A stretch of 64,000 nt of DNA, from the NCBI GenBank assembly GCA_017354895.1, contig CP071494.1:3348001-3412000 (forward strand), written 5' to 3'. The notes below the pieces were generated by a model. The model ran no database searches. It saw nothing but the letters and a program-made list of their open reading frames with translations, and was not told the origin of the DNA. The stretch comes from Podospora comata (lineage: Eukaryota > Ascomycota > Sordariomycetes > Sordariales > Podosporaceae). Shown here in pieces: positions 1 through 12,921 of this stretch (position 1 is its first letter; each line of letters begins with the position of its first letter). The position numbers were made by a program, and so were the translations under genes.

Positions 1-523
1 TATAACATCCACAGTCAAATCACATCACCATCACTTTCAGACCAAAGTTAAAAACCAACGCCTTTATTCTCTTTCCTATGCTGAGGTGTTATGATCCCTT
101 CTCCCCACCCTCATCGTCTGAGCAGTAGATGTGCCCGTCCCAGCCACCGCAATGATCAACAGATACCCAACCTCACAAATCGAAATCAACGCCCCATCCA
201 CTTTTGTCCCCTTCTCTCCTCCTCTCATTTATATCCTCTTGCCCATACCAAGTGAAAAAGCGAGGGGCGTGGGGTTATGAAAAAAAAAAAAAAAAAACCG
301 CAGACAAATAAAAAGAAAAATCAACGCAGACAAATAAAATCAAATATGAAAAAACAACGCTCTATATTAACCACAACCCTTATCTGCCTCCTCCCACTGC
401 CCTAATAACCCTCTTGTCCCGTGACCTTCTCCTCCTTCCTCCTCCAGGCGTGAGCAAACGGCATAAAAGTGTCGTCAGCAAGCGTGTCTTTTTTTTATTA
501 CAAAAATCCGATACAAAGGTCAT
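1..523. other. 3' flank of the first gene, no gene seen
   Basis: No supportable coding sequence. The stretch is A- and C-rich and carries a short poly-A run near 280-297. It lies downstream of the minus-strand gene ending at 644 and probably includes its 3' untranslated region. Whether another gene begins left of the window edge cannot be told. Confidence 0.5.
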
Positions 524-528
524 GTTGT

Positions 529-559
<31 letters not shown>

Positions 560-625
560 CGTTGTTGTTGTTGTCGTTGTTGTTGTTGTTGTCGTTGTTG
601 TTGTTGTTGTCGTCGTTGTTGTTGT
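524..625. repeat. GTT/TTG trinucleotide microsatellite
   Basis: About 34 copies of a TTG/GTT triplet, interrupted every few units by GTC (CGT) variants. It lies about 20 bp past the stop codon of the neighbouring minus-strand gene, so it probably falls in that gene's 3' untranslated region, where the transcript would carry an AAC/CAA repeat. Frames across it read as poly-Val on the plus strand or poly-Gln on the minus strand, but they have no other protein-like features. Confidence 0.9.
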
Positions 626-643
626 GAGATGAAAAGATGCTGC

Positions 644-2039
644 TCAAATAGCACCATCATCCTCGTCATCATCCTCCATCTCGTCATCATCCTCCATCTC
701 GTCATCCTCATCGCCACCGTCGTTAATGTCAATGTTGTCGAATTTGAAGCCCGGGGTGCTAGGGGGTTGAGCACCGCCCTGTTTTTCGATGCGCTGGGGG
801 CGAGTGGGTGTAGAGGAGGCAGAATCGTGGAGACCAAGGAGCGCATTATCGGGAGAAGAGGAAGAGTCGAGATCGATAACGTTGCCGTTGGCCGCGTGCT
901 GGGCCATGACCTGGTCGTTCTTGGACTTCAACTTGGCCCTCTCACCAGTCATGAGGTTCGACCACTGGCCCGGCCCACCAATCTGACCAGCCATCTTCTT
1001 CCAGGGCGAGTTCGCCTTCGGCTTGGGGCCCTCCTCGTCGAGAGCATCGTAGTTAACTTCAGGCGAGTCGACGTCGGAGGATGAGGTGACAACCTCGGGC
1101 GAATCGAGAACCTTGGGCAAGGCGGGGGAATCATCAAGGGGGAAGACGAGCTCGGGCTCATCATCGAGCGAGGTGACGTCCGGCTCCCCCTTGACCTTCT
1201 GCTTCTTGGTGGGGGACTTGTGGGACGTCTTGGGAGCAGGTGCGGTGGCAGCACGCTTTCTGGTGGGAGTAGGCTTCGCAGGGGAGGCTCTGGCTCCGGT
1301 GGCGGCTTTGGCAGCCTTGGTGGTGCCGCCTTTTACGCTGACGCCCTTTCGAACGCTGTGGCCGCCGTTCTGGAGATACTCTTCAAACGCGTCGGCAGGG
1401 TCTTGTCCGCTCTCAACGGCCTCCTTAAGCACGTTCGCCTGCTGCTTGATCGCTCTGAAGTGGTACTGAAGACCTTGCTCCGTGGAAGCACCAAAGTACT
1501 TCTGGAGATCTAAACAAAGTGTTAGTCATGTAATGTCATCTGGATCCAAGCAAGCACACCTTCAGCCCGAGGACCTCCTCTACCCCACACGTTGGAGGTG
1601 ATCTTGGTGAAATCATACTCCGAGGGAGGAGGGCCCCGGCCCTCTTCATGAAGCTCATAAGCAAGACGAAGACCCTTCGCCTGAGCGTTGACACCACGGA
1701 AGCGGTGCTCGGCGGCCGAGGCGGTCATGCCCACCATGGCACCAATCTCTATTCACCCCACCAACCACCGACGTTAGTGACTGCTCTAGACTCCAAGGCA
1801 AAACAAGATGCGCCGAGCCCAGCAATGAGCCCTCTGTTTACAGCCCGAAAGTCTAGAACAATCCGGCGGTGAGCGGCTCATGGCGGGTCACGTGAAGGTC
1901 ACGCGAGTGAAGGGTAGGAGAAGAAAGAAGCAAACATACTCTTGTAATCAATAGACATGTTCTGGACTTGACTCGCAATGAGAGCAGCGAGCAAGCGCTG
2001 TTGGGTTTCGGTACTCTTGAAATCGGCCTTGCGCGACAT
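644..2039 (-). CDS. acidic nuclear-type protein with two helix-turn-helix-like segments
   Basis: Three exons on the minus strand: 2039-1940, 1748-1560 and 1509-644, giving 384 residues. Both introns have clear donors (GTATGT, GTGTGC) and the reading phase is kept across both junctions. The N-terminal 140 residues are compact and carry two similar motifs, one around MTASAAEHRFR and one around STEQGLQYHFR. They resemble the fungal Myb/SANT-like helix segments annotated in chromatin or transcription proteins. The middle is rich in Lys, Ala, Pro and Thr, and the last 30 residues are almost all Asp/Glu with Met. This layout suggests a DNA- or chromatin-associated nuclear protein. I do not recognise the specific family and assign no function. 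The start at 2039 is the first ATG that opens the conserved-looking MSRKADFKSTE segment. Confidence 0.8.
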
Positions 2040-2799
2040 CTTGACGATGATGTGTACGAGCCAAGATGTCCAGTTGTAGGCGGGAGGACGAGGTCGGTCG
2101 AGCAGAGTTAGAGGTGGTCGCTTGAGAGGCAAGGTGTAGTCGCAGCTGTTTATTTGAGAAAGTAAAAAGGTCAGTTAGTGATCGAATCGTGAGAAAAGCG
2201 AAGAGCCGCGAAGGTCGGTCTGTAGAGTTGAGGGAGGTGGGGGAGAGAGCAGAGGTGAATAAAGGAAAATCCTGCGAAAGTTGGCAAGGGGGGGAGATAG
2301 CTTAAATAGATCACGTGGTGATGGAAGAGCAGGATTCCGCCAAAGGACTCTAGATGGAAAGAACGATCGATGACTGCGGCTTGTAAACAGCTCCTCGAAC
2401 TCGATGCTACTGGCTTGGAGGGGTAGCCACCTGGCTCAGATGTTGTCACGCTCTGGACAGAATAACCGGCACTGCGAGTTAGCAAAGCGTATACTGACAG
2501 TAAACTTACACCTCTTCAAACAGAGAATAGGCCTCGAAAGATAGTCAACAGGCCTCAAAGGATAGTCAATAGGCCTACAAAGAGAGCAAGGACACCTATC
2601 AACTGTCTTCCGAGGCCCATTAAGCATGCTCCAAGGCGTATCAAGATACCATCCTCCGTTGACTTACTTTTTCAGTGTCCAGTTCGGTATGTTGTCCACA
2701 ACGTGGGTGTCCAAGCCAGCAGTATCGAGCTGGAGCCAGCTGTTTGGAGCCTGGCGGTGATCGTGATTTGAGGCCAAGCGGTAATGTCTTCAAAAGCTC
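2040..2799. other. upstream region of the first gene
   Basis: Presumed promoter and 5' leader of the minus-strand gene starting at 2039. No second gene is visible. A small cluster of direct repeats built on AGGCCT-plus-A-rich units lies at about 2530-2590. The rest shows no interpretable signal. Confidence 0.4.
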
Positions 2800-2975
2800 C
2801 GACGAAGAAATTCTTCAGCCCCAAGTGAGAAACCCTTGAGAAGTATCGAAAGAAGAGGAAGCTCAGACGAAGAAACTCTGATGAAGAAGAAGCCCTCATC
2901 AAGAAACTCTGACGAAGAGAAAAGCTCTGATCAAGAAACTCCGACGAAGAAAAAAGCTCTGATGAAAAAGGAGAT
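2800..2975. repeat. degenerate GA-rich tandem repeat
   Basis: Several imperfect copies of a roughly 36-40 bp unit built on CTCTGACGAAGA and GCTCTGATCAAGAAA. The copies differ at many positions and the array fades at both ends. Nothing suggests that it is coding. Confidence 0.55.
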
Positions 2976-3219
2976 GACAGGGGGATAGAGGCAAAAAAAA
3001 AAAAAAAGGGATAGAGGCAAAAAGGAAATGGGGCAAAAGGAGGATAGTAAACAAAATAATGTACATGCCTAGCGGTGATAGTGTTTCGCCCTTGGCCTTG
3101 GTGTGGTGGCTCAGTGCTTGGATTCCTACGAGAGAAAAGAAGAACAGAAGAAGGACAGGGCTGCAGAATCTGAGATAAATATAGTTGTGGGAGAACAGAA
3201 ACGGGCGCGGGCCGGTCTG

Positions 3220-3730
3220 TGTGTTAAAATGCGGGACTGAAGCTGCGACCGCCGCCGGCACGGCGATGCCGTGAATATGAATTTTAAAAAGAAGATAATG
3301 CGTCTGCCGGGTTGACAATGTTGTTGATATGGGTCCTAAAGAGAAATGAAATGCGGTGGCGGTTTGTATGCCGAACAATGGGATGGGACTTGAGCTATGT
3401 CCGCTGCCAGCTCGGACGACTGGATGTCGTCGTTGATATGGGTCTCAAAAGGAAAAAAAAATAACGTCGGAGGTTTGTATGTTGAACTGTGGGACTTGAG
3501 ATATGTCCGCCGCTGGCTCGGACGAAGCTGTCGATATGTGTCGTGGATAGAAAAAGAATGCGCCGGCGTTATATGTTGAACTGCGTGACTTGAGCTGCGT
3601 CGGCTGAGCCGGCTGGATGATATTGTCGATACGGGTCTTGAGAAGAAAAAGAAGGCAGCTGCGGTCTATTTGCTGAGATGAGCGACTGAAGCTCGCTAGA
3701 TAATGCGTCAATATGGGTCTTAGAAAGGCT
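3220..3730. repeat. degenerate tandem array with ~100 bp units
   Basis: About five diverged units of roughly 95-110 bp. The shared order within a unit is TTGTATGTTGAACTG, GGGACTTGAGCTATGTCCG, CTCGGACGA, then TGTCGATATGGGTCT and a short A-rich spacer with a GCGNCGGCGG-like end. Units begin near 3225, 3364, 3474, 3569 and 3665, and those at 3364, 3474 and 3569 are the most alike. No continuous reading frame crosses the array and no flanking inverted repeats or target duplications were seen. Confidence 0.6.
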
Positions 3731-5003
3731 AAGCCGTGACAAACTATACCACTAGGTGTTTGTCTATCTCCTTATTCTAACTTTGTGACAAGGTAAGCAA
3801 AGACACTGACTCGTGCGGTAGAGGCTATGCAGCGAGCAGCTAAGTCTGCTCATCTTACCCTTGCCATTCAATCAAGCTATTCAGGCAAGTAGATTGATAG
3901 CTAGGTGCTTTGCATCATTGTCATTGTCCATAGAGGACTCGACGGGCAGCCAGGGGTATACGAAAGGGGTAAATATACTACAAGGCATGGAGCAAATGCT
4001 GGGATGGATATGCATTGCTCTACGTAGGCGCCCATTAGACTTCAATCGGAATGTCTGATGGTAGTCAATGGAAAGGCACAGTAACCAATAAGGCTGCTGT
4101 TACACTGATGTTGCGCTAACATCATGCTGCGATGACTTTCACAGTGTTGATGTTGAAGGTAAGAAAAGGAGTAGCAGTGGAAGGCAAGAAAAAAGCAAAA
4201 GTTTGCTCCAAGTTGAGAGGTATTTTGTTATAGAGATGAAAAGAAATCAGACTCAACTAACCGATAACTTAAAGACTGATGCTTATTTCTGATAGAGCTG
4301 GCGATTGGATTGTTGTATGAAGCTGCATATGTTTAAACAAGCCCGTGAACAAGGCTGCAACTGAAATGGGTCAGTCGCTGTGGTGACCAAAGTCAATAAA
4401 GGACCACATGTGGACACTTACCACCTCATCAAAGGCGTCGGGTTTTGCAGCAAATGCCAACTGATTAAAGTGAACGCTTCTTAATCTGGCGGGCGACAGC
4501 TGCTCTCGGACTCGCGATGGGGCTTGAACTGGCTGTTGCAGAGGTGATGTCTTCATGGGAAAAGGAGAAAATCTCCAGCGCTGAGGCTGGAGATTCTTGG
4601 TGTTTCTAGCCCCACTTTGAGAGCCAGGGGTGAAGAGGGACTGGTCGCCTGGTTGCCAAGAACCTGACAGTTGGAGCCTCGAAAGCCAGCCTTGCAAGTT
4701 ATCATCAAGATGCCGGCATTGGATCTATCTTGATATAAAACAGCCTTCTGATGTAAGTGACCAGCAGACTTGATTAGGGACCGAAGGACCATATCGGCGC
4801 CACGGCGAGTTCAGGATGCCATCGATCAGAAGTCCTGTTCTAACAGAAAGTTGGAGCCCCTGCACATATGGAGTGAGGAGGCGATGCGGGTCTTGGCTTA
4901 CCCAACCCACAATGGGTTGGTGGTGTTCAAACGTGAGTGTTTCAATCATCGCATCAAAATTTATTACAAGATCTATATAATATTATGTACTCGTTTACAT
5001 CAT
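3731..5003. other. gene-free spacer
   Basis: Downstream flank of the PQ-loop gene, transcribed leftward and ending at 5004. Short frames occur on both strands but none has a recognisable domain, splice structure or composition that supports a gene. Confidence 0.4.
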
Positions 5004-5979
5004 TCATGTCGTCTTTTGAGCTTGGAGCACCGAAGTACCTCTGCGGCGCCCGCCTGCAAAAATATCGGCCTTGGGCTCGGCCCAAGTCGCCGTGCTGGGC
5101 AGCTCATGCTCCTTGATCTCAGTTGGGCCTTTTCCATACATCCAGTATTGAACCCCAAGAAAGGAGTCACAGCAGGCCTGGAAGATACCGCAGAGCTTGA
5201 ACGCCCATGGGATGGTCGTCTTGGAGGTGAAGAACCAAAACATCTTCATGCTGTCACCGAGCAGCCAGCTGGCCAAGACGGAGAACCGGAAACCTTTGCA
5301 GGACCGGGACTTCGCATTGGCGATAATCTGTGGCAGAGGCAGTATAGCCTCAACAGCGAGCCCGATGTAGCCGATCAAGGAAGAGTACCCTTGGTACACC
5401 GACGGAATAGGGGAGAGCAAGAGCTCGCAAGCCACCAGGCCGACAAACAGGGACATTATAAACTGCCAGTATCTGCTCCCAACGTCAGCCAGCGATTTCT
5501 TTACATTATGATAGTGTCGAGAGGAACACACGGTTTGGGAGACCTCCACTGCCAAAAGTTGAACGGCCGTTGTCTCTCTCGCTCATTTATTTTGGCGAAG
5601 GGGACAGCAGCGTCACCGCCCTTTGACGAGGGCGCGGGGCGATGGTCGAGCGCAATCTTGAGAAGAACGACCTGCATGACGGTCATAACAAGCGATTGTA
5701 TTAGGAGGGCAATGTCGAATTTGGCACCAGGGTAGTAGAATATCCTGCAGGGCTGGCGCGTTAGCAGGAAGCAGCCCCCCCCAAAAAAAGACACGGCATC
5801 TCGGGGACCACGAACCTGAGCAGTGAGGCCACAAGCATGATGAGGGGTATGTCGAGTGAGAAGCCGGCGCTCGACTTTGCGCGGTGCATCGAGTAGGCCT
5901 GGTCACTGTACGAGAGCAGCGGTGACAGCACGAGGAACCCCGGGGTCAGATACCCCGACAAGGTGGTTAACCAGCTCAT
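5004..5979 (-). CDS. PQ-loop repeat membrane protein, SLC66A2 (PQLC1)/Any1-like
   Basis: Three exons on the minus strand: 5979-5816, 5744-5532 and 5472-5004, giving 281 residues with phase kept at both introns. It is a polytopic membrane protein of about seven hydrophobic segments. The second PQ-loop is clear: residues 170-182 contain LPLPQ (P173, Q174) followed by NAKSRSCKGFR. The first, near SAGFSLDIPL, is degenerate. The block around the second loop closely resembles the yeast Any1/Cfs1 and animal PQLC1 group. Those proteins sit in late Golgi/endosomal membranes and act genetically against phospholipid flippases. By family, a role in lipid asymmetry or endosomal transport is likely; the exact substrate is unknown. 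The start is the first ATG before the first hydrophobic segment. Confidence 0.88.
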
Positions 5980-8900
5980 GTTGGGTTGGTTGATATTGTT
6001 CCGTTCGTTGGCGAGTGTTGCTATTATTAGGGGAGCGCGGGCACGGTAATGTAGGCAAGGTAAGGTATATTATATTCGTCGAAGGGGGAGGACGTTCGAA
6101 GGGACACGGAGGCGTCTGTTGTGCGCTGTGCGCTGTCGCAATGGATAAATTGTAGGTTGCAGGGACGGCGAGCTCGTAGGGAGTGCCCGAGATAAGAATT
6201 GGACGATGGATGGAACCAGAAGTTGAAATATGGTGTTCTTTCAGATGCATGCCATCCCCGATGAACAGCCCTGTAAACAACCCGCAGCACCAGAATCAAG
6301 AATCGGAACAACGAAGATAGAAAGAATGAAGAAAACAGGAGACGCGACGGGATCCTCCAATTGCAAATTTTCGGGCCCGGTCTAGAGGCCGGCAGGGTCC
6401 AACGCCGAAAGCCAGAGGCCAAACACCGTTCAAAATCCGGCCCAAATGGATCCAGAATTACGGAGTCCCAACAGCGCACACGCGACGCCCTGACCAGTTG
6501 ACCCCACGATTGACCGAGCCGCCCTGACCAGCTGTCACAGAGTAGTCTGACAGCTGCCAGCGTTTATCAACTCCTTGATGGGCAGCTTCAACCACCACCA
6601 TCGATCGCTCTTTCACTTGACATCAATGAGTCAATCACTGCCTTGAAAACTTTGAACCCTTTTACTTGAAACCTTTCGCTGTCGAACTTCCTGCCCAAAA
6701 TGCGTTTCATATCTCATCGACTTCGGCATACCTGCGTTTTATTGCGAGGATTTGATAAGTCAGATAATGACGATGTCCGGGACGGTTCGTCATGAACATA
6801 CGACCTGATACAGGTACCTCTTGTGCAAATCTTCAACCTCTGCTTGCTGCAATCGGCTGACACAGTATCAACAGCTCCAGACCGGACTGGTTGGCAGCTC
6901 GGATCCTTACTCGAGCCTCACACTGGACAGTATGATGCCACTACATGCCAGGCCAATCGGGCCCCCTACTTGGGACCGTCAGCCATATATTGGGATCGCA
7001 GCATAGGACGACCCTTTGACAGGCAATGAGTTCCGATCACCGCCTCTAAAAGGGACGGCACATCCATTTCTGGCACAGCGGAACGTGAGACGGGGCTCTC
7101 ATCAACCGAACCGGTGCCGGCAAGAATCTACATAGCCCTCCGCCTCGTGACTCGGGATACTAGCTCCTCGGATTTCCGGATATCAAGCCTTCAGGAGTCA
7201 CAGTACAACTGCTCCATGTCGCTGATGGGAGGAATGCGACTACCTACGCACACAGTCAGCAGCACGGTTCGCCTGAAAAGACCCTTCTCAACACCCACCT
7301 GCTCGGCTCCACGCAACTTCCGACTATCGAGGCTCTCCTGAGACCGTCAGACACTGGACACCTAACCAGAGATCTACAGACTTCCAAATCACCTCAGGCT
7401 GCTTTCTTCTGGTGGAATTGCCCTTTAGCGATTCGACTCCGAGCCGGGGACCTGGAGGTCTTGGTCACCCTCCGCTAGACCCAGCGTACGCCTGTGCCGT
7501 TCGTTACGACGACTGTTCAACAGTTCGGTGAGTATGCACGCTGTCTCGTTGAATGAGCTGTCATGCACGAGTAACTGGAAAAGGCACATCACGGAGAACT
7601 CACCGCCCCACTCGCATATCGCTCATCACATGAAGGGTTTGGGGTCGCAAAGCGTCAAATAGGCTCATCTCCTCGCCATCCTCTTGAGGCTTTGCCACCA
7701 TGTTGCAGCAGAGTCGGCGATTATTGCTGGAAGGCTTGCCTTTCTGGCACTAACGTTCAACTTTACTGCCAGCTCACAGCAGCCAATGGCCCACGCCATC
7801 AACAGAGAGGATGGGCGTGAGAGACAGAGGCCTGGGAACAGAATTACCAGAACACTCCCCTGTTATCCTGTCAAAATTCGCGCCACTGCCATTCAGCAAG
7901 TGCCGGTGGTGTTGGGCGTCACCAATTCGGAGGGTTTGCTACCACATGGCCGACACCAGCCCCAACCATCTTGGCGCGACAAAGGTGGTGGTGAGACCTA
8001 ACTTTTGCACAAGTAAGCTTATGGCCTGGAGATGCATTTCAAACACTCTTCGAGCATGCTACCCGTCCCAATGCCATGGGCCCCGGGAGAACTGGACAGA
8101 CCATAATCGAGGCTCATTCAGCGCCCGGCGTTATCACGGACGAGGCGTCTGCACCGAACCCGGTTTGCTGGCACATCTCGGAGCCCACTCGGCGCCATTC
8201 CGCGGCTGAAGTTGCTGGCGCATTCTCGGACCTGCTTTTTACCCTACACCGACTTGGTCTACTTGCAGTGGTGTGCCATGAAGCCCTATTTGGTTCGTTC
8301 TTACTGACAGCAAGACAGGTCAGTACACACTGTTGACCTGCCAGACGGTTACCTTTCAGTCTTTCCGTGGCAATATGCAAGCGCCCCGTGGCAAAAGCTT
8401 ACCAAGTGATCGGCCCGACGGCGAATTCGCGGACGAAGGTCAGCAATCGGGTCCCCCGGCGCGGCCTTGACGGCGCGGAGCGCCCCTCATCAAAGCAATA
8501 ACCTATTGCCGAACCGGTGTCGTCCGCTTATTTGCCTACCAAGTAGACCATCCTCGGAGTTTGGGTATACCAATACCCATCCAAGATCGGCTCGGATATG
8601 CTCAACCGGCTCATTTTGCTTGACATACGGCGCAGACTCTGCCCCTCATTGGTTCCTGGCGGGGTGCTTTTTGTCCATTATCCTGTTGCCGACGAAGGAC
8701 CTCAATGGTCACCTGTTATTGGCGACTATTTTCAGCTCACTTTCCACTCATAATGCTACTCCGGCTGCCAGCGCCGGTTGACAAGCCGGAGCGGAGCCGT
8801 ATTGCATAAGGTTCCATAGTCTTACCAAACCGGGAACGCTTCTACTGTTGGCGCGCTCGCATATCACATCAGTATCCACGACAAGACAACGTCGGGACTA

Positions 8901-11900
8901 CAGTATGTGGTACTAGCTTTTATGCATGCATACTGCCGAGATTGCTGTATGCTGTCATGGAGGCAGATGCGAGACAGACTATCGAAACTCTCAACAATGA
9001 GGCACCCGTCGTTCCCCGCCAAACATCTGGCGTTCTTTTGTTAGCGGTAGCAGCGTCTTGCTTGCGCCAAAGCTCAAAGGAATGCTGGTCAAGATACATC
9101 TTTGCGCGCTTCCACTCGTGATCTCTCGGACGATGTCAACAAATCGTCGTGTACTTTCTATTTGTTGCTGAACCTTCAGAGGAGAGAGACAACTATGCAT
9201 CACGCCGTCGAAAATTCCCGGTACCACTCTGCAAGATGCCGCAAGCTGCATTCGGAGTTCGCCTTGGTGAGCTCAGCTCGACTATGGTCATCACCTGGTG
9301 TATCACTAGATGCTCATTGTCACTATCAGATAAGGTTGGTACGGATGCAAGCCGGGTTGGATGTATACCACCTGGCTATAAGAGCGACAATAAGCTATGA
9401 TTTCCCCCAAACCCGGGGCACGGCTCAGGATCTTTTATTAGAGTCTGGGCAAGATGCGATGGTGGCCTGGAGCGGCAGATCTAGTTCTCGTGATATCCTG
9501 TTTGTCGGGCTGGAGATTGGGGGCCCTTGAAAGTAACCGTCGCCTCGTGGGAAAAGGCATCACCTCCGCGCGGCGGCGGCCTCGCGACGCCGTGAACAAC
9601 AGGAGATGGTGGTTAATTCATCTGATATCAGCCAACCGACCCTGCAGGAATCCGAGTTCGTCCGATTGTCCCATGTCGGAGGAGGTTCTCCCTCTGTCAA
9701 CGACTGCAGGAGGAAATTGCATCGGTATTGCTCATGCAGCACGGGCGACTTGGAGTTCACAAGAGTTAGGGAATGGTGTGCTGCCTCCCCCGCTTCTCTG
9801 CCTCGCAAAGTTCCAATGATGTGGCCCTCTCGCATAGCCCAGCCATGGACGAGGACCTGTTCGGGCGATGCACGGCAGTCTCCAAGTTGCAGCACAGGAT
9901 GCGGAACGAAGGCTGCAAGTGCCGTGGAAAAGCTCGGTGGGAACTTGCCTAGAGCTTGAGGTGGACGAAAAGGGACGATGTGATGATAGGCACGGATAGA
10001 AGCCAAGGAGGAATCTGGAGGTGGGGAAGAAACTCGCAGGGCAAACAAGGCAAGGGGGTCAGACCGTTACGCTGGGGCCGTGCCGCATTCCCTGTCCAGC
10101 CCCTCCTCTTCTTCTCACCTTGACGGAGCGCAATGCCGAGAACGATGCATGATGCGGCGCAATATCCCTGCCGAGGCGAGAATTGGGAGGGAAGGCTCTC
10201 CTCTCAGCAGGCGAGTGTGCTGCGGTAGAGCTGACCTGGTCGCATCTCTGCCAGCTATGCGAACACAGGCTAATTGCTGTTTCTATATTGCCCTGTCCAT
10301 CGCCATGACGGAAGACGTTGGAACAGCCACACACGAGGCACAGGCAACGTGATTTGTTACCGGAGCAGCAATGAGCTGTCAATTTACTGTGCCGCTCGCA
10401 ACCCATCAGACCCATCATCACGGTGAACGGGAGAGGATTGCGGCGTCCGCGCAAGAAACGAGGGGGACAAGCATTCAACGTTGTCGTCGAACCGAGGGAT
10501 GTGGTGAAGAGCCGCTAAATTACGCCTCCCGGGCACAGACAGCCGATGATGCCTTGGCCAGGGTCTCTTGGGCTCGATCGTCTGGTTCACTCTCTTGTTT
10601 GGGTTGACTGTTGTTTGGTTCCTGGGGTTGGGTCGCCGACCTGAACCAACAAGACGACGTTGATGTCTGTGTGGGCTCTTCGACGTTATGCCAGGTGGTA
10701 AAAGAGAGACAGAGACAATTGCTTCACTGTCGGGCCACCATTCCAACACCCATGCCTGCTCTGCTCGGCTGCTGATTGGGCCCAAGGCGAGCTTCCAGCG
10801 TTGCACAGCACACGGACCAGATCAAGAGTCGAAATCGGTGTTCATCTGGATGGAGCGGTGGTGTATCGGGTCCTAAAAATAGGCTGCGCCTCTGGACACA
10901 TTGAGCCTAGCTGCCGTTTTGCTATGTCGATGGCGGCGAGGCGGCCTGTTATCGCCCTTTTTTTCATCTTTTTTTTCACTATCCCAGCAGCGTAACCAGT
11001 GGAGCGTCGAGATGTTGCTCCGTCTGACAGATAGATAGGTGGCACGCTGCGGCATTTGCCCAAAGGGGGGCTGCCATCGATCAGGGCATTATGCATCATC
11101 CTCACCAGACAGCACCCTCTACAGGCAAAGATGACACCTCGAATCCAGAGTGCGAGTGCATCCCAAACCCCACCACCCAAGACCCCAGATGCCCAGGCGA
11201 TGGTACTCCATTCCGACAATATGTTGCACTCGGCTCCGGGCTCACCTCATTCGTCAACCAAGCTCGCAAACGAACAAAAAACATCATGTTGCTCAACACG
11301 CCAAACCGCGGCATTGGCAACGGCGATCTCCCACTGCATTACCGTCGGCACCATCTTCCCGCTCCGCAAACTCATCCGGCCAATGCTGCGTCCATCGGGG
11401 CTCGTGGTGCCGTGGTGTCTGCAGCTCAGCAACAGTGGTTCCTCAGCCCCTCGTATCCGGACGCAAACTCTACCATCTCTGGCTGGCCTAGAATCCAAGG
11501 GAGCCACAGGAGCGAAGTCACTACACTAGCCAAGAGTGTTGGATGCAGATGCCGCCACCGGCTGGACTCTCACTTGTAAATTGCAACCCGGTGACGTCGG
11601 GAAGAAAAGTTGAGCGCTCTTCCTCCGGAACTTGATCCTGAAGCGGAAGCTGGGCAGCAAGAAGAAAAACCTTGACGCCCTCGTAGCAACAGCAAGCCAC
11701 GCCGTGTTCAGAGACACCTCTCGCGTGTCTTGTCCCAAAATCGTAATTCTAGAAGGCCAGACGATGAGCAATCCTTGCCTGCCAAGCCGTGACCCCCGGA
11801 AAGTCTCAGCGCAACGCTTCCGGGGGGCCTGGTTTCCGTGCTGTCTCGGCGTGCTGGGCTTGCTCCGTGCGTTGCGCCGCGCCGGGGACGACCACGGCGG

Positions 11901-12889
11901 GCTAACCAAGAAAAGTGCCATGCTTTTTGTATTCTCGTGATTGGAAAGCATCATGTTCTTACCCACTCCGGGATCCTGCGGGGGTTCGGCAGTCGAGTCA
12001 GGAGAAGGGTACACTGTATGTATGCACCAGCCCTCGCTCAGCTGAACGGTCTGAGACAGAGGAGAGTGACAGAGCAGAGCACATCATCCGACAACGAACG
12101 GTGATGCGAATGGCCCTCATCTCAGCCATCGTGCGTGCACAGCAAAGCAAAGGACCCCAAGCTCACGACATATCGGTCGATCTTAGCACGGCTTCCCTGC
12201 CCATTATTGGAAGCGGCAGCCCGAAGCATGATGCTGACTTATATTGCAGTTTTGGCAGTATATTGGGGGGTCTGTTCGACGTTGATTGAGACTATTAGAA
12301 AGAGACAACCCATCATCAACCCACATGGGTCTAGTAATGTCACTCTGCAGACGACGGTAGGTACCTAGTGGATGGTGCTTGCTCTTCAGGCTGCAGGCTC
12401 TACTCTACGACACTGGTGGAAGTGCCTGTTGACGTGGGCAACACAAACAGCAAGTTACAGTTAGAGCTACCAGCCCGTGATTTCGGAGCCTTCTTGATGT
12501 CTGGCGGATCTCATCTCATGGCGATCCGGCCAGCACACACGCAAAAGACACACACCATCACGGACCTGGAGGTGAGATTGCATGACACGCCGCCGCAGGG
12601 CAACACGAAGAGGATGGCATAGTCAGCACCGCAGGCAGATGACCCAGCATGTTTGAGATGAATGAGATCCAGTTATCTATCTGCCTTTTGTGATGAACGA
12701 CGGCGTTTTCGCCGGTCAAATCCAAAAGAGGCTGACGGTTGGGTTGGATGATGGTGGAGGGACACAAGATCCGTCTCTTGGCACACCATCTTCAACCCGG
12801 CATGGGTTTCTGTTTTCCTGTCGAAGTCGCGTACCTGGGAGGCGAGGTGGTTGCCGCATCACTGCATCTGCCTCTGCCGTATGCATACA

Positions 12890-12921
12890 CAACACAACAC
12901 ACACAACACACACAACACATC
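12890..12921. repeat. ACACA-type microsatellite
   Basis: Imperfect run of ACAC/AACAC units inside the long gene-free region. Noncoding. Confidence 0.75.

Noticed and set aside
520-846. Poly-Gln minus-strand frame
   Set aside because: Reads through the trinucleotide repeat and an off-frame part of the acidic protein gene; no independent support.
4770-5735. 321-residue plus-strand frame
   Set aside because: Overlaps the spliced PQ-loop gene on the other strand and has no domain.
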